Shown here one piece after another: positions 35,454 through 43,588 of a stretch of 45,538 nucleotides of DNA. This DNA comes from Pseudoalteromonas shioyasakiensis (GTDB taxonomy: Bacteria; Pseudomonadota; Gammaproteobacteria; Enterobacterales; Alteromonadaceae): positions 1-45,538 of the forward strand of contig NZ_JAKEVM010000019.1 of NCBI RefSeq assembly GCF_022398475.1. The letters run 5' to 3'. Made by a program: the position numbers and the translations under genes. Each line of letters opens with the position of its first letter. Positions within the stretch are counted from its first letter, which is position 1. The notes beneath the pieces were generated by a model that was not told the DNA's origin, ran no database searches, and worked only from the letters and a program-made list of their open reading frames with translations.

Positions 35454-36692
35454 TTATTCATAACGCAGCGCATCAATTGGGTTTAAGCGTGCCGCTTTAA
35501 TAGCGGGCGCTAAGCCAAACACAATACCAATCAATGAAGTAAAGCCAAATGACAGCATAATCGCCCAACCCGGTATGTAGGCATCTGGCATGCTCGGCAC
35601 TGATAACGAAATCAGTGCCGCAGCACCATAACCAATCGCTAAACCAATTAAACCACCAAACAGTGATAGCACCACCGCTTCAACTAAAAATTGCAGCATA
35701 ATAAAGCCAGGTGTTGCACCTAATGCTTTCAAGGTGCCGATCACACGCGTACGTTCTGTTACCGAAACCAGCATGATATTCATCACTCCAATACCACCAA
35801 CTACCAGGCTGATACCCACTATCCCCGCGGTAATTGCGGTAGCACTTCCGGTAAATTTATCGATATTAGCACGGGCTTTTTCGGCGGTTTCAAATTCAAA
35901 GTCGTCATCTTCGCCGTCTTTCAGTTTATGTAATTGACGTAAAATACGGCGAATTTTAGCCAATACTTGCGCTTCGTTAGCATCTTCTTTTAAACGAAAC
36001 ATCATTTGTACATTGGTATCAACACTGCCGCCTTCTAGCGCACTCATGGTACTTATTGGAATATTAATGTAATCGTCTTGGTCAAAACCTAATAAACTAC
36101 CTTGTTTTTCAGCAACACCAATAATGCGAAACCACTCACCACCGAGTTTGATATATTCACCTACAGGGTTTTCAGGCAGGTTAAGCTTTTCGATAATTGA
36201 AGGGCCAATAAACGCCACACGACGGCGTTTTTCATCATCTTCTGCGCGAATAAACCGCCCGAGTTCTGGGTAGGTGCGATAAGCTTTTTGGTAGTCTTGC
36301 TCGGTGCCCATTACCCGTGAAGCATGACTTTTATTGCCATACTCTGCTGCACCAGAAAAGCGCCAAGTAAACATTAGCGCAGTAAAGGTTTCGGCTTCTT
36401 TCACTCGGGCTTTTAGAGTTAAAAAGTCGCTGTAGGTTAACTTTGCTTGTTGACCTACCATTTCTTTTTCTACGCTAGTGTAAGGTTTTATATTGGTGAC
36501 ATCGGGAGACATATCAGCAAGCTGATCATTAATTTGCTTGGTAAACCCTTGCATCACTGCCACCACGGTCACAACCGCTGCAACACCAATAATAATGCCT
36601 AAGCAGGTAAGGGCACTGCGCATCGCATTGGCTTTAATTGCCATCAGTGCGGCTTTTGTACCTTCCATTACAGCGATAGCAGATTTAAACAT
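35454..36692 (-). CDS. ABC transporter permease, MacB/FtsX type
   Basis: This 412-aa inner-membrane permease has one N-terminal helix (about 22-48, [20 protein letters not shown]), a large periplasmic MacB core domain (about 50-280), and three C-terminal FtsX-type helices ([60 protein letters not shown]). The ATPase is a separate gene, unlike E. coli MacB. AAGGA upstream supports ATG 36692, which overlaps the ATPase gene by eight bases. With the adaptor it should form a mechanotransmission efflux pump needing a TolC-like channel; substrate unknown. Confidence 0.92.
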   Translation of the reverse strand: MFKSAIAVMEGTKAALMAIKANAMRSALTCLGIIIGVAAVVTVVAVMQGFTKQINDQLADMSPDVTNIKPYTSVEKEMVGQQAKLTYSDFLTLKARVKEAETFTALMFTWRFSGAAEYGNKSHASRVMGTEQDYQKAYRTYPELGRFIRAEDDEKRRRVAFIGPSIIEKLNLPENPVGEYIKLGGEWFRIIGVAEKQGSLLGFDQDDYINIPISTMSALEGGSVDTNVQMMFRLKEDANEAQVLAKIRRILRQLHKLKDGEDDDFEFETAEKARANIDKFTGSATAITAGIVGISLVVGGIGVMNIMLVSVTERTRVIGTLKALGATPGFIMLQFLVEAVVLSLFGGLIGLAIGYGAAALISLSVPSMPDAYIPGWAIMLSFGFTSLIGIVFGLAPAIKAARLNPIDALRYE

Positions 36693-37392
36693 GTTGTCTT
36701 GTTCCTTCGCCTTTTCGGGTATCACTAACAACCTTGCCATCAACTAAGCGAATAACACGTTGGCAGTGATCAGCAATATCTTGTTCATGAGTAACCAAAA
36801 TGATGGTGTGCCCTTCGTTATGAAGCTCATCAAACAGCGCCATGATTTCAGTGGTGGTTTTACTATCTAAGTTACCGGTAGGCTCATCACCAAGTAGAAT
36901 GTGGGGCTTAGTAACCAGTGCGCGAGCTATAGCGACACGTTGACGTTGGCCACCAGAAAGCTGGCTCGAAAGGTGATTTACCTTATCGCCAAGACCAACC
37001 CGTTGTAATGATTCGAGCGCTTGTTGCTTTCGCTCTTTGGCAGAAATAAATCGATACACTAAGGGCTGCATAACATTTTCAAGGGCGGATGCTCGTGGTA
37101 ATAAGTTAAAGCTTTGAAAAATAAAGCCAACACTTTCATTACGCTGATGAGCAAGCTCCGTTTCGGTCATGCGCTTTACTAGCTTATCTTTTAAATAGTA
37201 GTCACCACTGGTGGGAGTATCTAAGCAGCCAAGCAAGTTCATCAGGGTTGATTTACCTGAGCCTGAAGGGCCAATAATGGCAACATACTCATTTTGTGCA
37301 ATTTCAATATTAATATCATCAAGGGCTTTGAAAACTTGTTCGCCCATTTTGTATTGTTTATTGATATTACTGAGTTTGATCACCGCAGACAT
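36685..37392 (-). CDS. ABC transporter ATPase, MacB/LolD type
   Basis: This 235-aa ATPase has Walker [10 protein letters not shown] (about 40-48), Q-loop [18 protein letters not shown], signature LSGGQRQR, Walker [14 protein letters not shown] and the switch His in LVTHEQDIA. This is the o-subfamily found with MacB/LolCDE-type permeases. It overlaps the adaptor gene upstream by one base (TAATG) and the permease gene downstream by eight bases. Confidence 0.94.
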   Translation of the reverse strand: MSAVIKLSNINKQYKMGEQVFKALDDINIEIAQNEYVAIIGPSGSGKSTLMNLLGCLDTPTSGDYYLKDKLVKRMTETELAHQRNESVGFIFQSFNLLPRASALENVMQPLVYRFISAKERKQQALESLQRVGLGDKVNHLSSQLSGGQRQRVAIARALVTKPHILLGDEPTGNLDSKTTTEIMALFDELHNEGHTIILVTHEQDIADHCQRVIRLVDGKVVSDTRKGEGTRQHV

Positions 37393-38558
37393 TAGTTAGC
37401 ACCTTTTTCAGGGCTGTTTTTAACGGCTACCGTATCACCCTCTTTTAGTGAGCTAAGTGGTCTAGCTGGGCCGATAACAATACGATCTCCTTTTGCAACA
37501 CCGCTGGTTAGTGCTTGTTCGATATCTGAAGAAATACCTACCGTAACAGCTGTTTTAGTTACTGTATTATCTGCATTAAGCTTCCAGACAAAGTAGCTAT
37601 CATCCTCTTTTTGAATAGCTTCAATAGGCAGTTTTAAGCCATTTTCGGCAATGCTTGTGGCGATTTCTGCGCGGCAGCTCATTCCGGCATAAAGCTGGCG
37701 GTCAGTGGCATCAAGCAGTACTTTGACTTTAAATGATAAGCCCTGAGAACCGGCTTGATTTTTTGCTGATGTGCCAATGTTTATTACTTTGCCAGTGAAA
37801 GGTTGATTTGGGTAAGCGGCGGCATAGATATCTGCATGTTGGTCTAATTTGATACCGGCAATATCGGTCTCATCCACTCGAAGCTCGGCTAATATTGCGC
37901 TTGGATCAGCTACTAGCATCAAGTCTGAGCCAATAATGTTAGTTGTTCCCGCAATAACAGTTTCACCTTCTTTAATATTTACCGAAGCAAGTAGGCCACT
38001 CATTGGAGCGCGAAACACGCTTTTATTTAAACGGTCTTCAGCAATCAATAACGATGCTTGGGCTTGGTTGTAAGCTTCACGTTTTGCTTCAATATCTATT
38101 TTTGCTAGATCGCGGGCATTTTGTAGGTTTTCATATACTTCTTGGCCTGCAAGGCCAACTTCATAAAGCTCTTTCTGGCGGCTTAGTTGACGCTCGATAT
38201 TTTTCAATCGGGTTTCGCTATGCTTAATATCGATTTCGGTCGCGCGAAGCACGGCCTTGTTGCGTGCAACTTCAGATTCAAACGCGGTCGTATCTAGGCG
38301 CATTAAAATATCGCCCTCAGTGACACTTTCGCCTTCTTCAACAAACACTTTCGCTACACGGCCTGTCACTTCTGAGCGCAGTTGCACTTGGGTATTAAAC
38401 ACTAGGTTGCCAGAGGCTAAAATTGAATCGGCAATATTGCCTTGTTCAACTTCTGCAATATGCATTTCTGGTGCATCTTTATTGCCTGTGACTTGTTTTG
38501 AAATAAGTAAAGCGACAAATGCCGTAACAGCGAGGCCAATAATAATGGCTTTTTTCAT
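37392..38558 (-). CDS. MacA-type periplasmic adaptor
   Basis: This 388-aa adaptor is anchored by an N-terminal helix (about 4-22). Then come a lipoyl half ([20 protein letters not shown]), a long alpha-hairpin (about 95-180), a second lipoyl half ([20 protein letters not shown]) and beta-barrel/membrane-proximal parts ([27 protein letters not shown]). Order adaptor-ATPase-permease is typical of MacAB-like operons. A perfect hairpin at 38579 lies just upstream of its ribosome site. Confidence 0.92.
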   Translation of the reverse strand: MKKAIIIGLAVTAFVALLISKQVTGNKDAPEMHIAEVEQGNIADSILASGNLVFNTQVQLRSEVTGRVAKVFVEEGESVTEGDILMRLDTTAFESEVARNKAVLRATEIDIKHSETRLKNIERQLSRQKELYEVGLAGQEVYENLQNARDLAKIDIEAKREAYNQAQASLLIAEDRLNKSVFRAPMSGLLASVNIKEGETVIAGTTNIIGSDLMLVADPSAILAELRVDETDIAGIKLDQHADIYAAAYPNQPFTGKVINIGTSAKNQAGSQGLSFKVKVLLDATDRQLYAGMSCRAEIATSIAENGLKLPIEAIQKEDDSYFVWKLNADNTVTKTAVTVGISSDIEQALTSGVAKGDRIVIGPARPLSSLKEGDTVAVKNSPEKGAN

Positions 38559-38578
38559 GTTACTTCCTTGGTATTTAA

Positions 38579-38597
38579 GAGCGGCATATTGCCGCTC
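38579..38597. other. Perfect intergenic hairpin between the YIP1-type and adaptor genes
   Basis: GAGCGGCA-TAT-TGCCGCTC forms a perfect 8-base-pair stem with a 3-base loop in the 48-base gap. No T run follows on the minus strand, so it is more likely an mRNA-processing or differential-expression element than a strong terminator. Confidence 0.55.
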
Positions 38598-38606
38598 AAA
38601 GCAGAA

Positions 38607-39317
38607 TTAAACGAGAGCGATTACAGTCCAAATACCGTAAATAACAATACTTGGTAGAGCTGCAAACAGTAGCGCTTTATTGAAAGTGAAATTAGTCCAG
38701 CTCTTTAAACCGATAGCTGCGATGAAAATACCCCAAATAGAAAAGATATTGAGACTTTCAAGTAAGGTGTAGAATGGGTGGCCAATTTCTAAACCAATTA
38801 AAAGTTGGTTAATCGAAGCATAGTTAAATAACGTCTGTGAGATTTGGTCGGTACTCGCAGTTAATACTAAGATGAGTAAACCAAGACTTGAGATAATCAT
38901 TGGCATCATGGTCCACACACCAAAGCCATACCACGCACCATAACCGTAGTTAGCTTCTGGATCTTGCTTAGATACAAATAGGTAGTAGCCTGCCATTAGA
39001 GCATTAATAACAGCCAAACCAATGATGCCACCAAACATAGCAAACCATACTTGCATATCTATGGTTTGCTCCATGCTTTGGCGAATCATTTTTTGTTCTG
39101 CAATGGTGGCATCAACACTGGCGGCTGCCACTTGTTGATCGATTAAAAACTGCGGGTCAGCTTTATTGTAAAAAGCAAACATGCTGGCAGCGAGGATGCC
39201 GGCAAGTAAAATAAAGGCAACAAAAGACCAACCTTTTGCTTCCTTTAAACCATTAAAGGCTTTGCTCGGGCTGATAAAAATATCAACCAATGCGGTCATG
39301 ACATTTGATGATTTCAT
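38607..39317 (-). CDS. YIP1-family membrane protein
   Basis: This 236-aa protein has about five hydrophobic helices (roughly 30-50, 90-113, 133-155, 188-202, 213-235). The N-terminal stretch VDIFISPSKAFNGLKEAKGW is the typical bacterial Yip1-domain opening (FxSPxKAF). Function in bacteria is unknown; these genes recur beside MacAB-like efflux operons. AAGGA lies seven bases before ATG 39317. It is first in the operon with the adaptor, ATPase and permease. Confidence 0.85.
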   Translation of the reverse strand: MKSSNVMTALVDIFISPSKAFNGLKEAKGWSFVAFILLAGILAASMFAFYNKADPQFLIDQQVAAASVDATIAEQKMIRQSMEQTIDMQVWFAMFGGIIGLAVINALMAGYYLFVSKQDPEANYGYGAWYGFGVWTMMPMIISSLGLLILVLTASTDQISQTLFNYASINQLLIGLEIGHPFYTLLESLNIFSIWGIFIAAIGLKSWTNFTFNKALLFAALPSIVIYGIWTVIALV

Positions 39318-39374
39318 TTTTTATTCCTTGTTTTATAACATTTGTTTTTAGGTACTAAAATATCCTGTTTAGTA

Positions 39375-39391
39375 ACAAATTAGCAATTTGT
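39375..39391. promoter_or_regulatory. Inverted repeat upstream of the YIP1/MacAB-like operon
   Basis: ACAAATT-AGC-AATTTGT is a perfect 7-base palindrome with a 3-base spacer in the 167-base divergent gap to the aldo-keto reductase gene. It could be an operator; no regulator gene is adjacent. Confidence 0.4.
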
Positions 39392-39484
39392 TTTGTAACT
39401 GTATGTTAACAGCTGTGATTAGTAAATCTGTGATATGGTTAAAGGATTAATTTGAGTCGAATTTATTAGGAATAGTAGGTCGTT

Positions 39485-40381
39485 ATGGTGAATAGCAATG
39501 GTCGTTGTATTGATGAGTTGGTATTAGGATTCTGGCGCTTGTTAGATTGGCAGATAACGCCACAGCAATGCTTAAGTTTTTTAGAAAATGCAATTGAGAT
39601 GGGTGTGTCACATACCGATCATGCTGACATCTATGGTGAATACGGTTGTGAAGCCGAATTTGGTAAAGCACTTAAACTAAAACCAAGTATTCGTGATGAA
39701 ATCAAAATAATCACTAAATGTGGTATTAAGCCTGCGTTTGCCAGCCTAGGATTACAAGGCAAAGCAAACCATTATGATTCAAGTGCCGCGCATATAATTG
39801 CCTCAGCACAGCAGTCACTTAAAAACTTTAACACTGATCGTTTAGATGTATTACTTATCCATCGCCCTGATTACTTAATGAACGCCGATGAAATGGCACA
39901 AGCATTTAATACCTTAAAAGCAAATGGTGACGTGATTGATTTTGGTGTATCTAATTTTACCCCATCGCAACTTAGCTTATTGCAGTCGCGTTTAGATTTT
40001 GAGCTTGTGACTAATCAAATTGAGTTTTCACCTTACGAAATGAAAGCCCTTGATGATGGTAGCTTAGACCAATGCCAATTGCTCGATATCAAACCTATGC
40101 TTTGGTCACCATTAGCTGGGGGTCGTATATTCTCAAGTGATGATGAAAAAGCGGTGCGTTTACGTGCAGTGTTGGAGCAAGTTGGTGCTGAAATTGGCGC
40201 CACAGCCATTGATCAAGTTGTTTATGCTTGGCTGTTAATGCACCCAAGTGCACCGTCTGTGGTACTTGGTACGGGTAATATTGAGCGTGTTAAATCAGCT
40301 GTTGAAGCTAAGCAGCTTACTATGAACCGTGAACAATGGTATCGCATTTGGCAAGGCTCAACCGGTCATAGTGTGCCTTAA
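39485..40381 (+). CDS. Aldo-keto reductase (YdhF-like)
   Basis: This 298-aa NADPH-dependent oxidoreductase with a TIM barrel carries the catalytic tetrad Asp45, Tyr50 (TDHADIYG), Lys78 (IITKCG) and His126 (LIHRPD). Later parts have FGVSNFTPSQLSLL and cofactor-binding near WSPLAGGRIFS and the C-terminal VVLGTGNIERV. It resembles E. coli YdhF; the carbonyl substrate is unknown. AGGAATAGTAGG precedes ATG 39485. Monocistronic. Confidence 0.92.
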   Translation: MVNSNGRCIDELVLGFWRLLDWQITPQQCLSFLENAIEMGVSHTDHADIYGEYGCEAEFGKALKLKPSIRDEIKIITKCGIKPAFASLGLQGKANHYDSSAAHIIASAQQSLKNFNTDRLDVLLIHRPDYLMNADEMAQAFNTLKANGDVIDFGVSNFTPSQLSLLQSRLDFELVTNQIEFSPYEMKALDDGSLDQCQLLDIKPMLWSPLAGGRIFSSDDEKAVRLRAVLEQVGAEIGATAIDQVVYAWLLMHPSAPSVVLGTGNIERVKSAVEAKQLTMNREQWYRIWQGSTGHSVP

Positions 40382-40401
40382 CGAATAGCCCAAAACGAGA
40401 A

Positions 40402-40420
40402 AAGGGCCTTAACGGCCCTT
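40402..40420. terminator. Hairpin terminator between aldo-keto reductase and TorF-like porin genes
   Basis: AAGGGCC-TTAAC-GGCCCTT is a perfect 7-base-pair stem. On the minus strand it is followed by TTCTCGTTTT, on the plus strand by CGTGTTG, so it mainly serves the porin gene ending at 40446. Confidence 0.65.
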
Positions 40421-40445
40421 CGTGTTGCAGCAAGTAACACATTCT

Positions 40446-41123
40446 TTATAAAGTGAAGTCAACCGCGTAAGCGACGTACACTTTTACATCTGAACCATCA
40501 ATGTCGTTGTCTGAAAGACCGAAAGTAAAGCCGTCTTTCGACACTGAAACACCGTAGTCGATGATGTCATCATCACCAATGAAATCCCCTGAGTAATGAC
40601 CTAAGTGAAGGGCCATTTCTGTACCGGTACTGCCAACTGGGAAACTGTAGTCAGCATTTAAATATAGAGAGTCACCAAAATCTGTACCGTCACCGCTTGC
40701 TGCTGATGTTGCTAGGACTGCTGCACCAAAGGTGAAGCTACCCATGCTAATGCTACCGTAGATTTCTGAGAAGTCTGCATCTGTGTAAGACGCTGCATCT
40801 GGGTATGCATAATAAATGTAGCCAACATCGTAGCTAAAGGTTTCATTGATTTCACCGCCAAAACCAGCATAAAGGTCTAGCTCGTAAGTCATGTCGTCAG
40901 CCCAGCTAGCATTCGATACCCAAGTACCCGCATAAAAGCCAGATTCACTTGCGTAGTCGATACCACCTTGGATTGCAGCATCACCACCGCCTTGCTCTTG
41001 ACCACGCCATAAGTAGTTCGAAGTTGCCGCAGCGTTTGCTGTAACTTCTGCATAGCTATATGTTGAGCTCAAAGTTAATAGCGCAAGGGCGCTTGCTGCG
41101 ACCGTTTTTTTTAGTTTTAGCAT
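40446..41123 (-). CDS. TorF-family putative outer-membrane porin (TIGR02001 type)
   Basis: This 225-aa beta-barrel protein has a signal peptide ending TYSYA (about 1-25). The mature part opens with ATSNYLWRGQEQGGGDAAIQ, the conserved start of the TorF/Gcw_chp family, then shows alternating aromatic strands rich in Asp and Gly, and ends AYAVDFTL. The transported molecule is unknown. AGGATACAGAA precedes ATG 41123. The long leader (288 bases to the next gene) suggests its own promoter and regulation, but I see no clear operator. Confidence 0.9.
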   Translation of the reverse strand: MLKLKKTVAASALALLTLSSTYSYAEVTANAAATSNYLWRGQEQGGGDAAIQGGIDYASESGFYAGTWVSNASWADDMTYELDLYAGFGGEINETFSYDVGYIYYAYPDAASYTDADFSEIYGSISMGSFTFGAAVLATSAASGDGTDFGDSLYLNADYSFPVGSTGTEMALHLGHYSGDFIGDDDIIDYGVSVSKDGFTFGLSDNDIDGSDVKVYVAYAVDFTL

Positions 41124-41352
41124 GTTTCTGTATCCTGTTGTTATGTTGATTTTGTCCCATTTTCAGATTGCAGTCTGGTTATTATTTGAGGACATTTTCT
41201 ATGTGTTGTCTGGATACGATGTTGCACTGGTTGTGCCAAGTTAATTTCGAACGGGATATTTTATGCTTAAAGGCTTTAAAAACAGGCTTTTAAACTTGTT
41301 TAGTTGTGAAAAGGATGGTTATTTGAATTGTTCATGCGCACATGTGTGGTGC

Positions 41353-41392
41353 AAAAAATAACCCGGTTGCACAATTGCGAAGCAACCGGGTT
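41353..41392 (-). terminator. Strong rho-independent terminator of the 388-aa gene
   Basis: AACCCGGTTGC and GCAACCGGGTT form a perfect 11-base-pair stem with an 11-base loop. On the minus strand it is followed by ATTTTTT. It lies 20 bases after the stop at 41412. Confidence 0.88.
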
Positions 41393-41411
41393 TTGCTTAT
41401 TTGAGAGTAAC

Positions 41412-42578
41412 TTAGCCGAAAATTGCACGTATTAGAGTAATGGTTTCTTCAACACTGCGGCCTTTTTCAACTTCACTGATGATTGAATCGCGCTTAGCTT
41501 TGATATGTTCAGGGATATCATCACTTGCTAATGCTCGGTCCACCAGTATCTCTGCTGATTCTTTGCCACGGCGTACGGTCTTTTTACCTGCTGAGCTTGT
41601 GGTACTCTTAGGTTTGTTTAACAACTTAATATAGTTAGAGTTATCAGCGGTACTTTTATCTGCATAATAAAAGAAGCTAGGCAATAGGGCTTTGATTTCA
41701 ACCAGAGATTGTTCAAGCTCATTTGCTGCACTGGCCATTTTGAACCAAGGCATGCTATGTATTGCTTCGACAACATCTTGCCAGTAGCGCTCAAAATCAC
41801 GGTTATTAAGCTTAGTAATGCCTAATGCCGCACAAAGGGCATCAAGTTTACTATTTACGATTGGTGTAAACACGTCAGGTCGGCGCATCGCAAGCAAGCG
41901 AGTAGCAGGAGCAAGCGTTGGCTTTTCATCGCTGCCATTAAATGCCATGAAGTAAGCAACCATAAAATGCTGATAATGTTCTTGCGTTACTTCACCCTCA
42001 AGTGGAATGTGTACAAGCGCCTCATCGAATGCACCTGGCAAATCACTCAACATTTGGTGGAAACCTTTTGCGTTCTTAGTAGAAGCAAACCATTCAACGT
42101 CGAAGTTATAGCTGCTTGGATCAAGCGAGGCACTGTGTTTACCTGAAAACGCTAAACGGTCTTCTGGGATCATCTCTTTTAGGGATTGCGATTTAATTGC
42201 GGCAATGTAATTAGCTAAGCGTAGTTGCTCATCAAGGGCTACAAGCTCTTTATGCTGCTCGACGAAGCCTGCAATAACAGGCCATGGCGCAACCCTTAAT
42301 GTTTTTAACTGCAAAAAACTGATTGCAGAAATTAATAAGTCATGAAGTTTTTTAAGAGTGGGTAATTGCTTATCTTCTAACAGATCGTAGTTAATGCGAT
42401 CACGGCTTGCACTTAATAGCTCATAGCACCAACCTAAAAAGTCTTCAGGGTGGTTTTCTACTTTAACTGCCATAAGGTTTAAGCTGATATCAGAGGCTTG
42501 CTTGAGGATATTTTGATAAATTTGACTTTCTTGCTCGCCAAGCGCCATTTTTGACGGTGAAATAAGCAGTTTCTTCAT
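41412..42578 (-). CDS. Unrecognised 388-aa cytoplasmic protein
   Basis: From ATG 42578 (MKKLLISPSKMALG) the product has 388 aa, with no signal peptide or membrane helix. The N-terminal half is largely helical with several Trp. A middle block reads RRPDVFTPIVNSKLDAL, then LGITKLNNRDFERYWQDVVE and MPWFK, a pattern seen in poorly described bacterial proteins. After a basic Ser/Lys linker (about 335-352) a helical tail rich in Glu/Asp follows (ILVDRALASDDIPEHIKAKR). The linker plus acidic helix suggests two domains. The frame extends to 42662, but only ATG 42578 has GGAG nearby, at a rather long spacing. I assign no function. It lies downstream of the XRE/4-TM pair on the same strand, behind a hairpin. 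Confidence 0.7.
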   Translation of the reverse strand: MKKLLISPSKMALGEQESQIYQNILKQASDISLNLMAVKVENHPEDFLGWCYELLSASRDRINYDLLEDKQLPTLKKLHDLLISAISFLQLKTLRVAPWPVIAGFVEQHKELVALDEQLRLANYIAAIKSQSLKEMIPEDRLAFSGKHSASLDPSSYNFDVEWFASTKNAKGFHQMLSDLPGAFDEALVHIPLEGEVTQEHYQHFMVAYFMAFNGSDEKPTLAPATRLLAMRRPDVFTPIVNSKLDALCAALGITKLNNRDFERYWQDVVEAIHSMPWFKMASAANELEQSLVEIKALLPSFFYYADKSTADNSNYIKLLNKPKSTTSSAGKKTVRRGKESAEILVDRALASDDIPEHIKAKRDSIISEVEKGRSVEETITLIRAIFG

Positions 42579-42681
42579 GCTTAATCGATACTCCAGTTTT
42601 GACCAAATTGGGTTGTTTAATTTTAGTACACAGGGTGCAAAAACAACAGGGTCGTGCATCATACCGAAGTAATGGAATGAT

Positions 42682-42714
42682 GCAATCTTACTGATAATTT
42701 ATAAGTAAGATTGC
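42682..42714. other. Perfect 11-base-pair inverted repeat after the XRE gene
   Basis: GCAATCTTACT and AGTAAGATTGC enclose an 11-base AT-rich loop. It sits 15 bases beyond the XRE stop. There is no T tract on either side, so it may be a weak terminator or an operator for the following gene. Confidence 0.55.
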
Positions 42715-42729
42715 GGCTGATGTGGTTTA

Positions 42730-42930
42730 TTAATCATTGTCATCGAGTGTAAATAATTGCTCAACACTGAGTTCAAAGTGAGTAGCAATTTTTAACGCGA
42801 TAATCACCGAGGGTATAAAGCGGCCGGTTTCAACTGTGCTGATGGTTTTACGTGATACTGCAATGGCATCAGCAAGTTCTTGCTGCGATAACCCCTTATC
42901 TTTACGAAATTTAGCGATATTATTTTGCAC
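42730..42930 (-). CDS. Small XRE-type helix-turn-helix regulator
   Basis: This 66-aa protein is one HTH_3 domain: KFRKDKGLSQQELADAIAVS, RKTISTVETGRFIPS and ALKIATHFELSVEQLFTLDD. It belongs to the YozG-like minimal XRE group with a GTG start (42930) preceded by AGG seven bases upstream. It lies eight bases after a 4-TM membrane protein gene, an arrangement common for such regulators. It probably represses its own operon through the three repeated sites at 43387-43458. Confidence 0.92.
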   Translation of the reverse strand: MQNNIAKFRKDKGLSQQELADAIAVSRKTISTVETGRFIPSVIIALKIATHFELSVEQLFTLDDND

Positions 42931-42938
42931 TTTTATAC

Positions 42939-43358
42939 CTAGTCTCTACTTTGCCAAAGAATTGATACGCCATATATCAAACACATCAAAGCAAGGTAAA
43001 ATGTGGCCATCATGCTATGAGATACATTTAAAGCAAGTTCATCAGACAATAAAAAAATAGCCCCCATGCTAAAAAGCAATCCAAGCACTACATGTTTATA
43101 AGCGATGGTATCAATCGTATTTAAAAATTCATCCTTATACGTAAGGCGATAACCAAGTTTCCATGTAAATCCCCCTCTAATTACAAACATAAAGAAAGAT
43201 CCTAAAAATGCGGTACCGCCAATAAACAGTAACGGTGCTGATGTTTGCTTGAGCATTGGGTAAACACTAATAATTAATAACGTGACTCCCATGAATATTG
43301 AAAACCATGCGTTATGACTCATAAACTTTTCTTCTGTTTTGATATCTTGCTTAGACAT
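42939..43358 (-). CDS. Four-helix membrane protein paired with the XRE regulator
   Basis: This 139-aa protein has four hydrophobic helices (about 16-34, 42-60, 88-104, 114-133) and a charged central loop (GGFTWKLGYRLTYKDEFL). It lacks a signal peptide or known motif. AAGGAAACGATT precedes ATG 43358. It is first in a two-gene operon with XRE. Such membrane/XRE pairs (DUF2178-like and similar) may sense membrane state and sequester the regulator, but this is inference. Confidence 0.8.
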   Translation of the reverse strand: MSKQDIKTEEKFMSHNAWFSIFMGVTLLIISVYPMLKQTSAPLLFIGGTAFLGSFFMFVIRGGFTWKLGYRLTYKDEFLNTIDTIAYKHVVLGLLFSMGAIFLLSDELALNVSHSMMATFYLALMCLIYGVSILWQSRD

Positions 43359-43386
43359 AATCGTTTCCTTTTATTTTAAACTCAAA

Positions 43387-43458
43387 TGTAACCTACAGGT
43401 ATCAATGTAACCCTAAGGTATCATGCGGTCAAGATTTTTTTGTAACCTATAGGTATCA
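43387..43458. promoter_or_regulatory. Three 18-base direct repeats forming the XRE operator, with promoter
   Basis: TGTAACCTACAGGTATCA (43387-43404), TGTAACCCTAAGGTATCA (43406-43423) and TGTAACCTATAGGTATCA (43441-43458) differ only at the centre; the third has the perfect core ACCTATAGGT. On the minus strand TTGACC (43427-43432), 17 bases and TACATT (43404-43409) make a good promoter for the membrane/XRE operon. The middle site fills its spacer, the first sits at the start-point side, and the third lies upstream of -35. Autoregulation is inferred. Confidence 0.82.
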
Positions 43459-43588
43459 AATGGTTTCAGCGCTGATTCATATTCTTGTACCTAAGCTTGT
43501 TCACAAACCTTTTTATGTGTTGGGCAATGCAATTGCGCCTAACTCCCGCTATGATAAGAACATTGTTTGCCCATTTTTAAGGATGATT

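Noticed and set aside
43387..43458. Three similar 18-base repeats considered as a short CRISPR array
   Set aside because: Spacers would be 1 and 17 bases, no cas genes are present, and the repeats overlap a promoter, so operators fit better.
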